Of a DNA stretch of 6,183 nt, positions 1 through 5,814 are shown piece after piece. The notes below the pieces were generated by a model, which was given only the letters and a program-made list of their open reading frames with translations, ran no database searches and had not been told where the DNA came from. Within the stretch, counting starts at the first letter, position 1; each line of letters starts with the position of its first letter. The translations under genes were made by a program, and so were the position numbers. Origin of the DNA: Ignavibacteriota bacterium (lineage in GTDB: Bacteria > Bacteroidota > Ignavibacteria > Tepidaquicellales > Tepidaquicellaceae); NCBI GenBank assembly GCA_003158365.1, contig PMIW01000221.1:215-6397 (forward strand), in the 5' to 3' direction.

Positions 1-13
1 ATAAAATCCATTA

Positions 14-1327
14 TCATGCTGCCATCCTCTGTATTTTAACCTGTAATAATGTATTGCCTGTTTTTTTCATAATTGTAAATATTAATCCTTTATAATCAAT
101 TCTTTCATAAATTTCAGGCACATGCCCTGTAACCATCTGCAAAAATCCGCTGAGCGTCAGATACTCATCCGGATTTTCGGGAATATCCGCAACGAATTTG
201 TTGTTGAATTCCTGTATTTGAATTTCAGGATTCACAAGGTAAATACCGCGTTTGTCTTTTGCTACATTCCTTGTTTCGATATCATATTCATCTTCAATTT
301 CCCCGACTATCTCTTCTATGATATCCTCTAGAGTAACCAGACCTTCCACACCTCCGTGCTCGTTTACAACAATACCCTGGTGAACATGTTTATTCTGAAA
401 CTCTTTTAATATTTCACCTATGTGCTTCATTTCGGGAATAAACTCCGCAGGCCTTAATATATCCTGTAGCAATATTAATCCCTTGTGCTCTGCTGCACTG
501 ATTAAATCCTTTGAATAAATAACCCCTATTATATTATCAATCGTTTCCTTATACACCGGAATTCTCGAATAACCTTCTTCGATTATCGTGTTAATTATTT
601 TTTCCCTGCTGTCTTCTATGTCGATTGCAATTATCCTGTTCCTCGGTATCATAATATCCTTTGCCGTCTTATCATTAAAATCGAAAATCTTTTCAATCAG
701 CTGGTGTTCAGTTGAATCAATTATCCCGGTCTTTTTGCCCTCGGATAATAAAAATCTGATTTCCTCTTCGGAGTGTGTCATTATATCCTTGGTCAGGGGT
801 TCAATTCCTATTATCCTTAAAAAACTGTTTGCCGATTTATTTAATATCCAGATAAACGGTTTGAATATCTTATAATAAATTATCAACGGTATCGAAAACC
901 ACAATGCTATGCTCTTCGGATATTTAATAGCAATTGACTTAGGAACAATTTCACCTATAGTAACTGCAAAATATGATATCAGCAAAATTCCCAAAATCAA
1001 AGAAATGGTTCTCATATACGGAAAATCAATTCCCGTTATTTTCAGCAGCGGTGAAATTATTTTATCCGTAATTACAGATTCCATCATCCACCCTAATATC
1101 AAATTAACAATAGTAATTCCAAGTTGCGTAGCCGAAATATACCTGTCTATATGCATCTTTATGTCTTTTGCCTTTTTCGCCTTCAAATTTCCGTTTTCAA
1201 TTAATGTCTCAAGCTCGGAATTTCTTACCTTGATAATCGAAAACTCGATAGCAACAAATATGGCATTTAGAATAATAAATGCAAATATAACAATAACTTC
1301 GAATAAAATTGACTGTATTTCCTTCAT
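14..1327 (-). CDS. CNNM/CBS-domain transporter-like membrane protein (HlyC/CorC family)
   Basis: This is a 437-residue inner-membrane protein of the hemolysin C/CorC (CNNM) family, whose members are linked to Mg2+/Co2+ efflux or resistance. The N-terminal CNNM (DUF21) domain covers about residues 8-200, with hydrophobic segments near 8-30, 68-92, 107-128 and 138-162. It includes the characteristic GEIVPKS at 125-131. Two CBS domains follow, at about 222-280 (with GYSRIPVY at 252-259) and 287-345 (with GGVEGLVTLEDIIEEIVGEI starting at 325). A C-terminal CorC_HlyC domain lies at about 355-433. The length matches full family members and the gene looks intact. The start is ATG with no Shine-Dalgarno sequence before it. 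It lies 63 bp downstream of the preceding minus-strand gene, so it could share that transcript or have its own promoter. The family assignment is firm; the ion carried cannot be read from the sequence. Confidence 0.95.
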   Translation of the reverse strand: MKEIQSILFEVIVIFAFIILNAIFVAIEFSIIKVRNSELETLIENGNLKAKKAKDIKMHIDRYISATQLGITIVNLILGWMMESVITDKIISPLLKITGIDFPYMRTISLILGILLISYFAVTIGEIVPKSIAIKYPKSIALWFSIPLIIYYKIFKPFIWILNKSANSFLRIIGIEPLTKDIMTHSEEEIRFLLSEGKKTGIIDSTEHQLIEKIFDFNDKTAKDIMIPRNRIIAIDIEDSREKIINTIIEEGYSRIPVYKETIDNIIGVIYSKDLISAAEHKGLILLQDILRPAEFIPEMKHIGEILKEFQNKHVHQGIVVNEHGGVEGLVTLEDIIEEIVGEIEDEYDIETRNVAKDKRGIYLVNPEIQIQEFNNKFVADIPENPDEYLTLSGFLQMVTGHVPEIYERIDYKGLIFTIMKKTGNTLLQVKIQRMAA

Positions 1328-1390
1328 AATATCATATAAAATAAGATAGTTAAATCTTAAAATATCTTCAATCTAAATTGTTTTAATTAA

Positions 1391-2050
1391 TTACTTGGTG
1401 AAAATCATTTTCTTTATATCCGATGAATGATCTGTCTGTAGTTTATAAAAATAAATACCGCTTGAAAGTTCCTGAAATTTTGCCGCATTAAAATCCATTT
1501 TATAAGTTCCCGGACTCTGGAATTCATCTATTAAAGTCTCAACCTCTTTTCCGTCAAGCGAATAAATTTTTAAATTAACTTTAGTCGGCGAGTAAAGCTC
1601 GTAAGAGATGCTTGTTGTAGGATTGAACGGATTTGGAGAGTTCTGATATAATTTAAATTCCGTTATATCCGATACCCCTGTTTTTATTTCATCTGTGTTT
1701 TTTATATGAAAATTCTTATCAATAATTTTTATCCTGAAAAAATATGCACCGTTTTTATAAGGCTTGTAAGCTAAATTATAATTATAATTTTCGGTTGAAT
1801 CTTTTTTTATTTTCTGGAAATAATTATCGGCAATAATTTCATCCAAATACTGAAAAATACCTTCATCGGGATTTTTTACTTCTACTCTGATTTTTGATAC
1901 ATCTTTTATATTTCGCAGAGACCAGTTAAGGTAGATATTGTTTTTCTTTAAATGAGCTGAAAACTCCGATATGACAGAATTTGTGTCCTGCTGCGGGTGG
2001 AGTCCTGAATAAAATAAAAGCAATAAAAATATTGAAATTATTTTTTTCAA
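1391..2050 (-). CDS. Secreted protein with T9SS type A sorting domain and possible Fn3-like domain
   Basis: This 219-residue protein appears exported. The first 20 residues are a Sec signal peptide: two lysines after the start, the hydrophobic stretch IISIFLLLLFYSGL, then polar HPQQ. Residues about 26-127 look like one beta-sandwich, possibly fibronectin III-like (alternating strands, NIYLNWSL at 38-45, GAYFFRIKI at 101-109); this is inference from pattern only. Residues about 131-219 form a T9SS type A sorting domain: LYQNSPNPFNPTTSI at 134-148, then the LKIYSLDGKEV strand, PGTYKMDF and SSGIYFYKL, ending in KKMIFTK. Such domains direct passage across the outer membrane and are usually cleaved. 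The start is TTG: it is the only start that gives a proper signal peptide, because the next codon but one upstream is the TAA stop of the nuoI-like gene in the same frame. The protein's biological target is unknown. Confidence 0.9.
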   Translation of the reverse strand: MKKIISIFLLLLFYSGLHPQQDTNSVISEFSAHLKKNNIYLNWSLRNIKDVSKIRVEVKNPDEGIFQYLDEIIADNYFQKIKKDSTENYNYNLAYKPYKNGAYFFRIKIIDKNFHIKNTDEIKTGVSDITEFKLYQNSPNPFNPTTSISYELYSPTKVNLKIYSLDGKEVETLIDEFQSPGTYKMDFNAAKFQELSSGIYFYKLQTDHSSDIKKMIFTK

Positions 2051-2053
2051 ATT

Positions 2054-2545
2054 TTATCGGTTTTCTCTCAAATATTTTAATCTTTTTTCCAGCTTTTGCC
2101 TCGGAGTTAAAAGCTTTTCTTTTCCGTATAAAGCATCCTTTTGTGAAGTGAATACAAGTTCGAATTCGTCGCTCATTACAATCGCTTCCTCCGGACAGAC
2201 TTCTTCGCATAACCCGCAATATATGCACCTTATCATGTTGATTTCGAATTTTTCGGGATACCTTTCTTTCTCGTCTTCCGTTTCAGCTGCCTGAACCTCT
2301 ATGGCAAGCGCCGGGCAGACACGCGAACATAATCCGCATGCAACGCACCTTTCCTTGCCGTTATCCTCCATAACGAGAACTGGTCTTCCCCTGAACGAAT
2401 CTGGAGAAGACCATTTAACTTCCGGATATTGCCTTGTAAATTTCTCAGTAAATACCTGCTTTAATGTTAAAGCGAGTCCTTTTATTATCTGAGGTATATA
2501 TGTCTTTTCTAAAAAAGTTAAATCTTTTAACTTTACAGGTTGCAT
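2054..2545 (-). CDS. nuoI: NADH-quinone oxidoreductase subunit I-like 4Fe-4S protein
   Basis: This 163-residue protein matches the NuoI (TYKY/PSST) subunit of respiratory complex I. In that complex the subunit carries clusters N6a and N6b, which pass electrons from the peripheral arm towards the quinone site. Two 4Fe-4S motifs are visible: C67-x2-C70-x2-C73-x3-C77 and C107-x2-C110-x2-C113-x3-C117. All eight cysteines and both following prolines are present. The N-terminal region has the family's GLALTLKQVF amphipathic segment (23-32), YPEVKW (40-45) and FRGRPVLV (51-58), which separate it from a simple bacterial ferredoxin. The C-terminus ends in a basic, helix-like tail (about 147-163). The start ATG lies 4 bp after the stop of the upstream T9SS gene, and the stop lies 3 bp before the downstream one, so all three are probably co-transcribed. 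No other nuo gene is in the window, which is unusual. It could serve complex I in trans or a related ferredoxin-linked complex. Confidence 0.9.
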   Translation of the reverse strand: MQPVKLKDLTFLEKTYIPQIIKGLALTLKQVFTEKFTRQYPEVKWSSPDSFRGRPVLVMEDNGKERCVACGLCSRVCPALAIEVQAAETEDEKERYPEKFEINMIRCIYCGLCEEVCPEEAIVMSDEFELVFTSQKDALYGKEKLLTPRQKLEKRLKYLRENR

Positions 2546-2549
2546 AGTT

Positions 2550-3284
2550 TTACTTTATTAGCAGCATCTTCTTTGTCGATACATATTCACCCGTAACCAA
2601 CCTGTAAAAATATGCACCCGAACTTAGATTAAAATCACTCGTATTAAAATCATATTTATAACTGCCCTGAGGCAATCTGCTGTTATTTAACAATCTCGTA
2701 ACTTCCCTTCCCTGCATATCATAAACAATTAAACTTACTTCAGAATTCTTTGCTAATGAAAATATTATTGATGTCGAAGGATTGAATGGATTCGGATAAT
2801 TCTGCTTCAGTTCGTAATCTCTTACTATTGAAGAAATAGGTGTTATTCCAACAGGTCCTAAATGAACAGTAAAAGTATCCTGCAAATATACAGATGGATT
2901 CCCCTCCACAAATGCTCTCCAAACAACTATTCCGGTTCCGATTGTCGTCCCGTAAAAATCGAATGATAATACCGTATCGGCTACGTTAGGTCCTAAGGGA
3001 TATGTACCCGCTCCGTGCGGTGGAATTGTATCTGTATCAGCAAAACAATTTACATACGTGCACACGGCTTGCTGCCATCCTGAAGGCAAATCTTTATATA
3101 CTCTTACAAGTTTGAAATTTTGAGTAGTGGTTGCATTATTTTGTAAAATACCTTTTACCACAACTGAAGTAGCGGTATCACCGTATACAATACGGGGACT
3201 GACTCTGTGAAATATAAAATTTTGACTGTAAGTCACTGATGCAGTGAAAATAAAAATACAAAATAAAAGTAATGTTTTTTTCAT
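2550..3284 (-). CDS. Secreted protein with T9SS type A sorting domain, N-terminal domain unrecognised
   Basis: This 244-residue protein starts with a clear Sec signal peptide (MKKTLLLFCIFIFTASVTYS, likely cut before Q21). The body, about residues 22-143, is rich in beta strands, with DLPSGWQQAVCTYVNC at 65-80 and a proline/glycine-rich turn at about 88-99. Two cysteines, C75 and C80, lie close together and could form a disulfide after export. This resembles an uncharacterised domain I associate with other Bacteroidota secreted proteins (lP-GW...vC...C pattern), but I cannot name a family. Residues about 157-244 are a T9SS type A sorting domain: YELKQNYPNPFNPSTSI at 157-173, LIVYDMQGREV, QGSYKYDF, SSGAYFYRL, and the basic ending STKKMLLIK. 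It is the first gene of the minus-strand cluster and is followed 4 bp later by the nuoI-like gene. The start ATG has an A-rich leader with no Shine-Dalgarno sequence. The function is unknown. Confidence 0.9.
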   Translation of the reverse strand: MKKTLLLFCIFIFTASVTYSQNFIFHRVSPRIVYGDTATSVVVKGILQNNATTTQNFKLVRVYKDLPSGWQQAVCTYVNCFADTDTIPPHGAGTYPLGPNVADTVLSFDFYGTTIGTGIVVWRAFVEGNPSVYLQDTFTVHLGPVGITPISSIVRDYELKQNYPNPFNPSTSIIFSLAKNSEVSLIVYDMQGREVTRLLNNSRLPQGSYKYDFNTSDFNLSSGAYFYRLVTGEYVSTKKMLLIK

Positions 3285-3408
3285 TTTAGAAATATTTATT
3301 TATAATATATATTATACAAATTTACGAAAGTTTGAACTAATAAACACTGTATTTTAGATTAAATTTATATTTAGATTATGGAAGAAAAAATGATTATTTT
3401 AACATCCT
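3285..3408. promoter_or_regulatory. Divergent AT-rich intergenic region, presumed promoters both ways
   Basis: This 124-bp gap separates the minus-strand T9SS/nuoI cluster from the plus-strand PNP/TatD genes, so each direction should have a promoter here. The sequence is almost entirely A and T. For the minus strand, a TATAAT hexamer reads from 3316 to 3311, about 27 bp from the start codon at 3284, with TTTG just before it. For the plus strand, TTTGAA at 3331-3336 and TATTTT at 3350-3355 are weak candidates with a short spacer. Such hexamers are expected by chance in DNA this AT-rich, so the exact sites are uncertain. Confidence 0.4.
3301..3316. repeat. Perfect 16-bp AT palindrome in the divergent promoter region
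   Basis: The sequence TATAATATATATTATA equals its own reverse complement. It lies 17 bp upstream of the minus-strand start codon at 3284 and 93 bp upstream of the PNP start. It places a TATAAT-like -10 element on each strand. It may be an operator or a two-way core promoter, or just low-complexity AT sequence. Confidence 0.35.
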
Positions 3409-4110
3409 ATGAAAAAAATCGGAATTATACTGGGTTCAGGACTCGATAAGTTCTCTAAAGAGCTGAAAAATGTCAGTTTACTCTTCGAGGACTCTGTTGG
3501 CATTCATCATAAGAGAATAATTAAGGGAAATATCAATGATAAGGAAGTCGTAGTTTTTCAGGGAAGAAATCACTTTTATGAAACTTCCCTGCTGAATAAA
3601 ATCTACTTTAACGTCAATAATGCAAAAGAGCTTGGACTTGATTTGCTTATAATAACTAACGCAGCAGGCGGAGTTAACGCAAACTTCAAAGTGGCGGATC
3701 TGATGCTTATCACTTCCCATATAAATCTTATGTTTAGAAATATTTCTTTCAAAAAGCAGTGCAGGGCTTATGACAGTTCACTGCTGGATTATATAAAAAG
3801 TATCGCGCAAAAAAATAATATCAAGCTTCAGACCGGAGTCTATTGTTCCCTGACAGGACCTGCCTATGAAACAAATGCCGAAATGCGCATGGAAAAAAAA
3901 TTTAAATTTGATGCCGCAGGTATGTCCACGATTCCCGAAGTGCTTTATTTAAATAAACTCGGTATTAAAACTGTTGCCATATCCTGCATAACAAATATTT
4001 TAAACAGTTCATCCGAAAATGCGATAAACCATTCGGAAGTTATTGAAGCAGGTAAAACGGCATATAATAATTTTTCCAAACTCCTTAAATCAATAATCAA
4101 TGATTATTGA
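3409..4110 (+). CDS. Purine nucleoside phosphorylase, trimeric (PNP/MTAP) family, divergent
   Basis: This 233-residue cytosolic enzyme is predicted to split purine nucleosides with phosphate into free base and ribose-1-phosphate (purine salvage). Family motifs appear in order: phosphate-binding GSGL at 9-12, GRNHFYE at 52-58, TNAAGG at 83-88, LMLITSHIN at 98-106, GPAYET at 150-155 (E154 aligns with human PNP E201), GMSTIPEV at 171-178, ITN at 194-196 (N196 aligns with human N243) and NHSEV at 207-211 (H208 aligns with human H257). It is shorter than the usual 270-290 residues. It begins only a few residues before the first motif, and the loop between SHIN and AYD is about 13 residues instead of about 27 as I recall for human PNP. 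A TAA at 3400-3402 blocks extension in frame, so ATG 3409 is the start. Its 3' end overlaps the TatD gene by 11 bp. MTA phosphorylase or another nucleoside specificity remains possible. Confidence 0.88.
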   Translation: MKKIGIILGSGLDKFSKELKNVSLLFEDSVGIHHKRIIKGNINDKEVVVFQGRNHFYETSLLNKIYFNVNNAKELGLDLLIITNAAGGVNANFKVADLMLITSHINLMFRNISFKKQCRAYDSSLLDYIKSIAQKNNIKLQTGVYCSLTGPAYETNAEMRMEKKFKFDAAGMSTIPEVLYLNKLGIKTVAISCITNILNSSSENAINHSEVIEAGKTAYNNFSKLLKSIINDY

Positions 4111-4867
4111 TACTCACGCGCATCTTTACTATGATGATATAGTTTCCGAAATGGATAAAGTTCTGGAAAGAGCCGCCGAATCAGGTATATCGAGAATAAT
4201 AGTTCCTGCTGTAGATATTCAGACATCGGTAAAAATAATTTCCCTTTGCGATAAATATGAAATGCTTTATGGAGCAGTCGGCTTTCATCCGGGTGATATT
4301 AAAGATACTGAGTCCGGTGACATAAAACTGCTCGAAGAGTTTTTGCAGCACCCTAAAGTTGTTGCTGTCGGAGAAATAGGGCTGGATTATTACTGGGATG
4401 TATCCTATAAAGATAAGCAGATTTATTTCTTTAAAGAGCAGATAGAAATTGCAAAGGATAAAAATCTGCCTGTCATAGTGCATACAAGAAATTCGACAAA
4501 AGAGGCCGTTGAAATTATTACGGAAAAATATGACGGCAATCTGAAGGGACAGTTCCATTGCTTCAGCGGAACATCCGAAGACCTTGACGAAATATTAAAA
4601 CTGGAAAACTTTTTCGTTTCGTTCTGCGGAAATGTTACATTTAAAAAATATAAGGATATAAATATAATCGAAAACGTTCCGGTAAATAAATTATTATCCG
4701 AAACTGACACGCCGTATTTATCACCCGAGCCATTCCGCGGTAAAAGAAATGAACCGGCTTACATTAAATATACTCTGAAAAAAATTTCAGAAATAAAAAA
4801 TATTGAATGCGGTAAGCTCGAAACTGCAATATATCGAAATGTTATGAATTTATTTTTTACTATTTAA
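4100..4867 (+). CDS. TatD family metal-dependent hydrolase (putative DNase)
   Basis: This 255-residue protein has the length and motifs of the TatD/YcfH family, TIM-barrel metal-dependent hydrolases. Characterised members have 3'-5' exonuclease or DNase activity; TatD itself does not take part in Tat protein export. Metal ligands are visible: H6 and H8 in DTHAHL, E92 in VGEIGLDYY, H128 in PVIVHTRN, H153 in FHCFSG, and D203 in SETDTPYLSPEPFRGKRNEP (starting at 200). The set is complete, so an active enzyme is likely. The start ATG lies inside the last codons of the PNP gene (11-bp overlap, different frame), which implies one transcript and possibly coupled translation. No Shine-Dalgarno sequence precedes it. 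The exact substrate cannot be read from the sequence, and several paralogues per genome are common. Confidence 0.93.
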   Translation: MIIDTHAHLYYDDIVSEMDKVLERAAESGISRIIVPAVDIQTSVKIISLCDKYEMLYGAVGFHPGDIKDTESGDIKLLEEFLQHPKVVAVGEIGLDYYWDVSYKDKQIYFFKEQIEIAKDKNLPVIVHTRNSTKEAVEIITEKYDGNLKGQFHCFSGTSEDLDEILKLENFFVSFCGNVTFKKYKDINIIENVPVNKLLSETDTPYLSPEPFRGKRNEPAYIKYTLKKISEIKNIECGKLETAIYRNVMNLFFTI

Positions 4868-4923
4868 ATTAATAATTTAGTAATATATTGAAGTAAGATT
4901 TCTTAAACCAAATCCAAATCCTT

Positions 4924-5322
4924 ATGAATAATAATATACTGTATAGTCAGGATGGTAATGCAGGAGGGTTCCAGCCTCCGCCTCCTCCTTCAGCTTATAT
5001 GCCTCCGCCTCCTCCGCCGCCGCCTTCTTATGGTGGTTCGCAGCACAATAATCCCGATAAAGCAAGCTCCGCCGCAATTTGGGCGCTTGTACTCGGAATT
5101 GCATCGTGGGTGATGTGCGGTATTATATCCGCAGTCCCTGCGTGGATAATAGGCAAAAAGGAAATGAATGCTATCGATGCAGGTCAGTCTTCCCCTGCAG
5201 GCAGAAGCATGGCTCAGGTTGGTATGTGGCTTGGAATAGTCCAGGTTATTCTCGGAGTGCTTGCTATAATCGGAGTACTAGTATATCTGATTGTAGTTTT
5301 GCTTTTTGTTACCAATAACTGA
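4924..5322 (+). CDS. Small DUF4190-like membrane protein with polyproline N-terminus
   Basis: This 132-residue protein has a soluble N-terminal tail and two predicted membrane segments, at about 50-76 and 100-128. The tail (1-48) holds a run of five prolines at 18-22 and a run of eight at 27-34, separated by SAYM and followed by SYGG. The hydrophobic part has the DUF4190 pattern: AIWALVLGIASWVMCG, then AWIIGKKEMNAID (a short polar loop) and a second segment beginning AQVGMWLGIVQVILG. Proteins of this type are common in bacteria and have no settled function; a proline-rich tail often binds partners or tethers. It starts 56 bp after the TatD gene, with no Shine-Dalgarno sequence and nothing notable in that gap. 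Two exact 14-bp copies of CCTCCGCCTCCTCC in the tail suggest growth by repeat duplication. A hairpin follows the stop. Confidence 0.8.
   Translation: MNNNILYSQDGNAGGFQPPPPPSAYMPPPPPPPPSYGGSQHNNPDKASSAAIWALVLGIASWVMCGIISAVPAWIIGKKEMNAIDAGQSSPAGRSMAQVGMWLGIVQVILGVLAIIGVLVYLIVVLLFVTNN
4975..5015 (+). repeat. In-frame 14-bp direct repeat encoding polyproline
   Basis: CCTCCGCCTCCTCC occurs exactly at 4975-4988 and at 5002-5015, with a period of 27 bp (nine codons), so the reading frame is kept. Both copies encode prolines in the cytoplasmic tail of the DUF4190-like protein. A CCG run follows the second copy. The tract is prone to slippage and differences in length between strains would be expected. 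Confidence 0.75.
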
Positions 5323-5328
5323 TTTTTT

Positions 5329-5354
5329 TGTCATCCCGGTTTACCGGGATGACA
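5329..5354 (+). terminator. Strong hairpin between the DUF4190-like gene and dut (possible terminator or dispersed palindrome)
   Basis: The arms TGTCATCCCGGT (5329-5340) and ACCGGGATGACA (5343-5354) are perfectly complementary, 12 bp each, with only two bases between them (in practice a four-base loop on an 11-bp stem). The stem is far richer in GC than its surroundings. On the plus strand a T-rich stretch (TTCTTTATTTT) follows, as in an intrinsic terminator. A run of seven T precedes the stem. It begins 6 bp after the stop of the DUF4190-like gene. However, dut starts 16 bp after the stem, leaving little room for a separate promoter, so full termination is doubtful. GTCATCCCGG-type palindromes also occur as dispersed intergenic repeats in many bacteria. 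Confidence 0.6.
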
Positions 5355-5370
5355 TTCTTTATTTTATCCC

Positions 5371-5814
5371 GTGAAAATATATTATAAAAAATTCGATGAT
5401 AGCAAAGATGTTGTCGAACCTGTTTATATGAGCGAACATGCAGCAGGAATGGATTTATGCTCTTCTTCAAAAGAGAAAATCTTAATAAATCCTTCGGAAT
5501 CATATCTCGTTCCTACAAATCTTATTATCGAACTTCCCGAAGGCTATGAAGCTCAGGTAAGACCCAGAAGCGGACTTGCTCTGAAACATAAAATCACTGT
5601 CCTGAACTCCCCCGGAACCATCGATTCTGACTACCGCGGCGAAGTGAAAGTACTTCTTATTAATCACGGGAAAATTCCGTTCGAAATTAATTTCGGCGAC
5701 AGGATTGCACAGTTGATTATAGCAAAATACGAAAAAGTTAAACTGTTTTTAACCGAAAAGCTAAGCGATACCTCTCGGGGTGAAGGAGGTTATGGAAGTA
5801 CAGGACATAAATAA
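5371..5814 (+). CDS. dut: dUTP diphosphatase (dUTPase)
   Basis: This 147-residue enzyme hydrolyses dUTP to dUMP and diphosphate. That keeps uracil out of DNA and supplies dUMP for thymidylate synthesis. All five motifs of the trimeric family are present: I, AAGMDL at 24-29; II, PRSGLA at 65-70; III, GTIDSDYRGEVKV at 82-94, with the catalytic aspartate D85 and the uracil-stacking Y88; IV, GDRIAQLII at 109-117; V, RGEGGYGSTG at 136-145, with Y141 where phenylalanine is more usual. The length is typical. The start is GTG: it gives the family's normal N-terminus, and no ATG lies near it upstream. There is no Shine-Dalgarno sequence. The 3' end overlaps the RsmI-like gene by 23 bp, which suggests a shared transcript. 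Its expression may be affected by the hairpin 16 bp upstream. Confidence 0.96.
   Translation: MKIYYKKFDDSKDVVEPVYMSEHAAGMDLCSSSKEKILINPSESYLVPTNLIIELPEGYEAQVRPRSGLALKHKITVLNSPGTIDSDYRGEVKVLLINHGKIPFEINFGDRIAQLIIAKYEKVKLFLTEKLSDTSRGEGGYGSTGHK

Noticed and set aside
588..1349. Plus-strand open frames opposite the CorC-like gene
   Set aside because: They lie antisense to a fully supported gene and show no family motifs; they are by-products of that gene's codon use.
1328..1390. Possible hairpin AAGATA...TATCTT in the gap before the CorC-like gene
   Set aside because: The six-base AT-rich arms with a long loop are too weak to call a terminator or structured RNA in such AT-rich DNA.
3409..4867. 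PNP plus TatD pair as a possible nucleotide-targeting or QatD-like defence module
   Set aside because: TatD-family enzymes do occur in some defence systems, but both proteins carry ordinary housekeeping motifs. No QueC-like, ATPase or effector partner is present, and the neighbours (dut, RsmI-like) are core genes.
4868..4923. Short AAATTA/TAATTT inverted repeat after the TatD gene
   Set aside because: It has very short A/T-only arms and no GC stem; nothing separates it from background.
4922..5104. Minus-strand open frame rich in Ala/Glu opposite the polyproline region
   Set aside because: The composition simply mirrors the CCN repeats and the following plus-strand codons. The plus-strand frame has DUF4190-like membrane segments and is the real gene.
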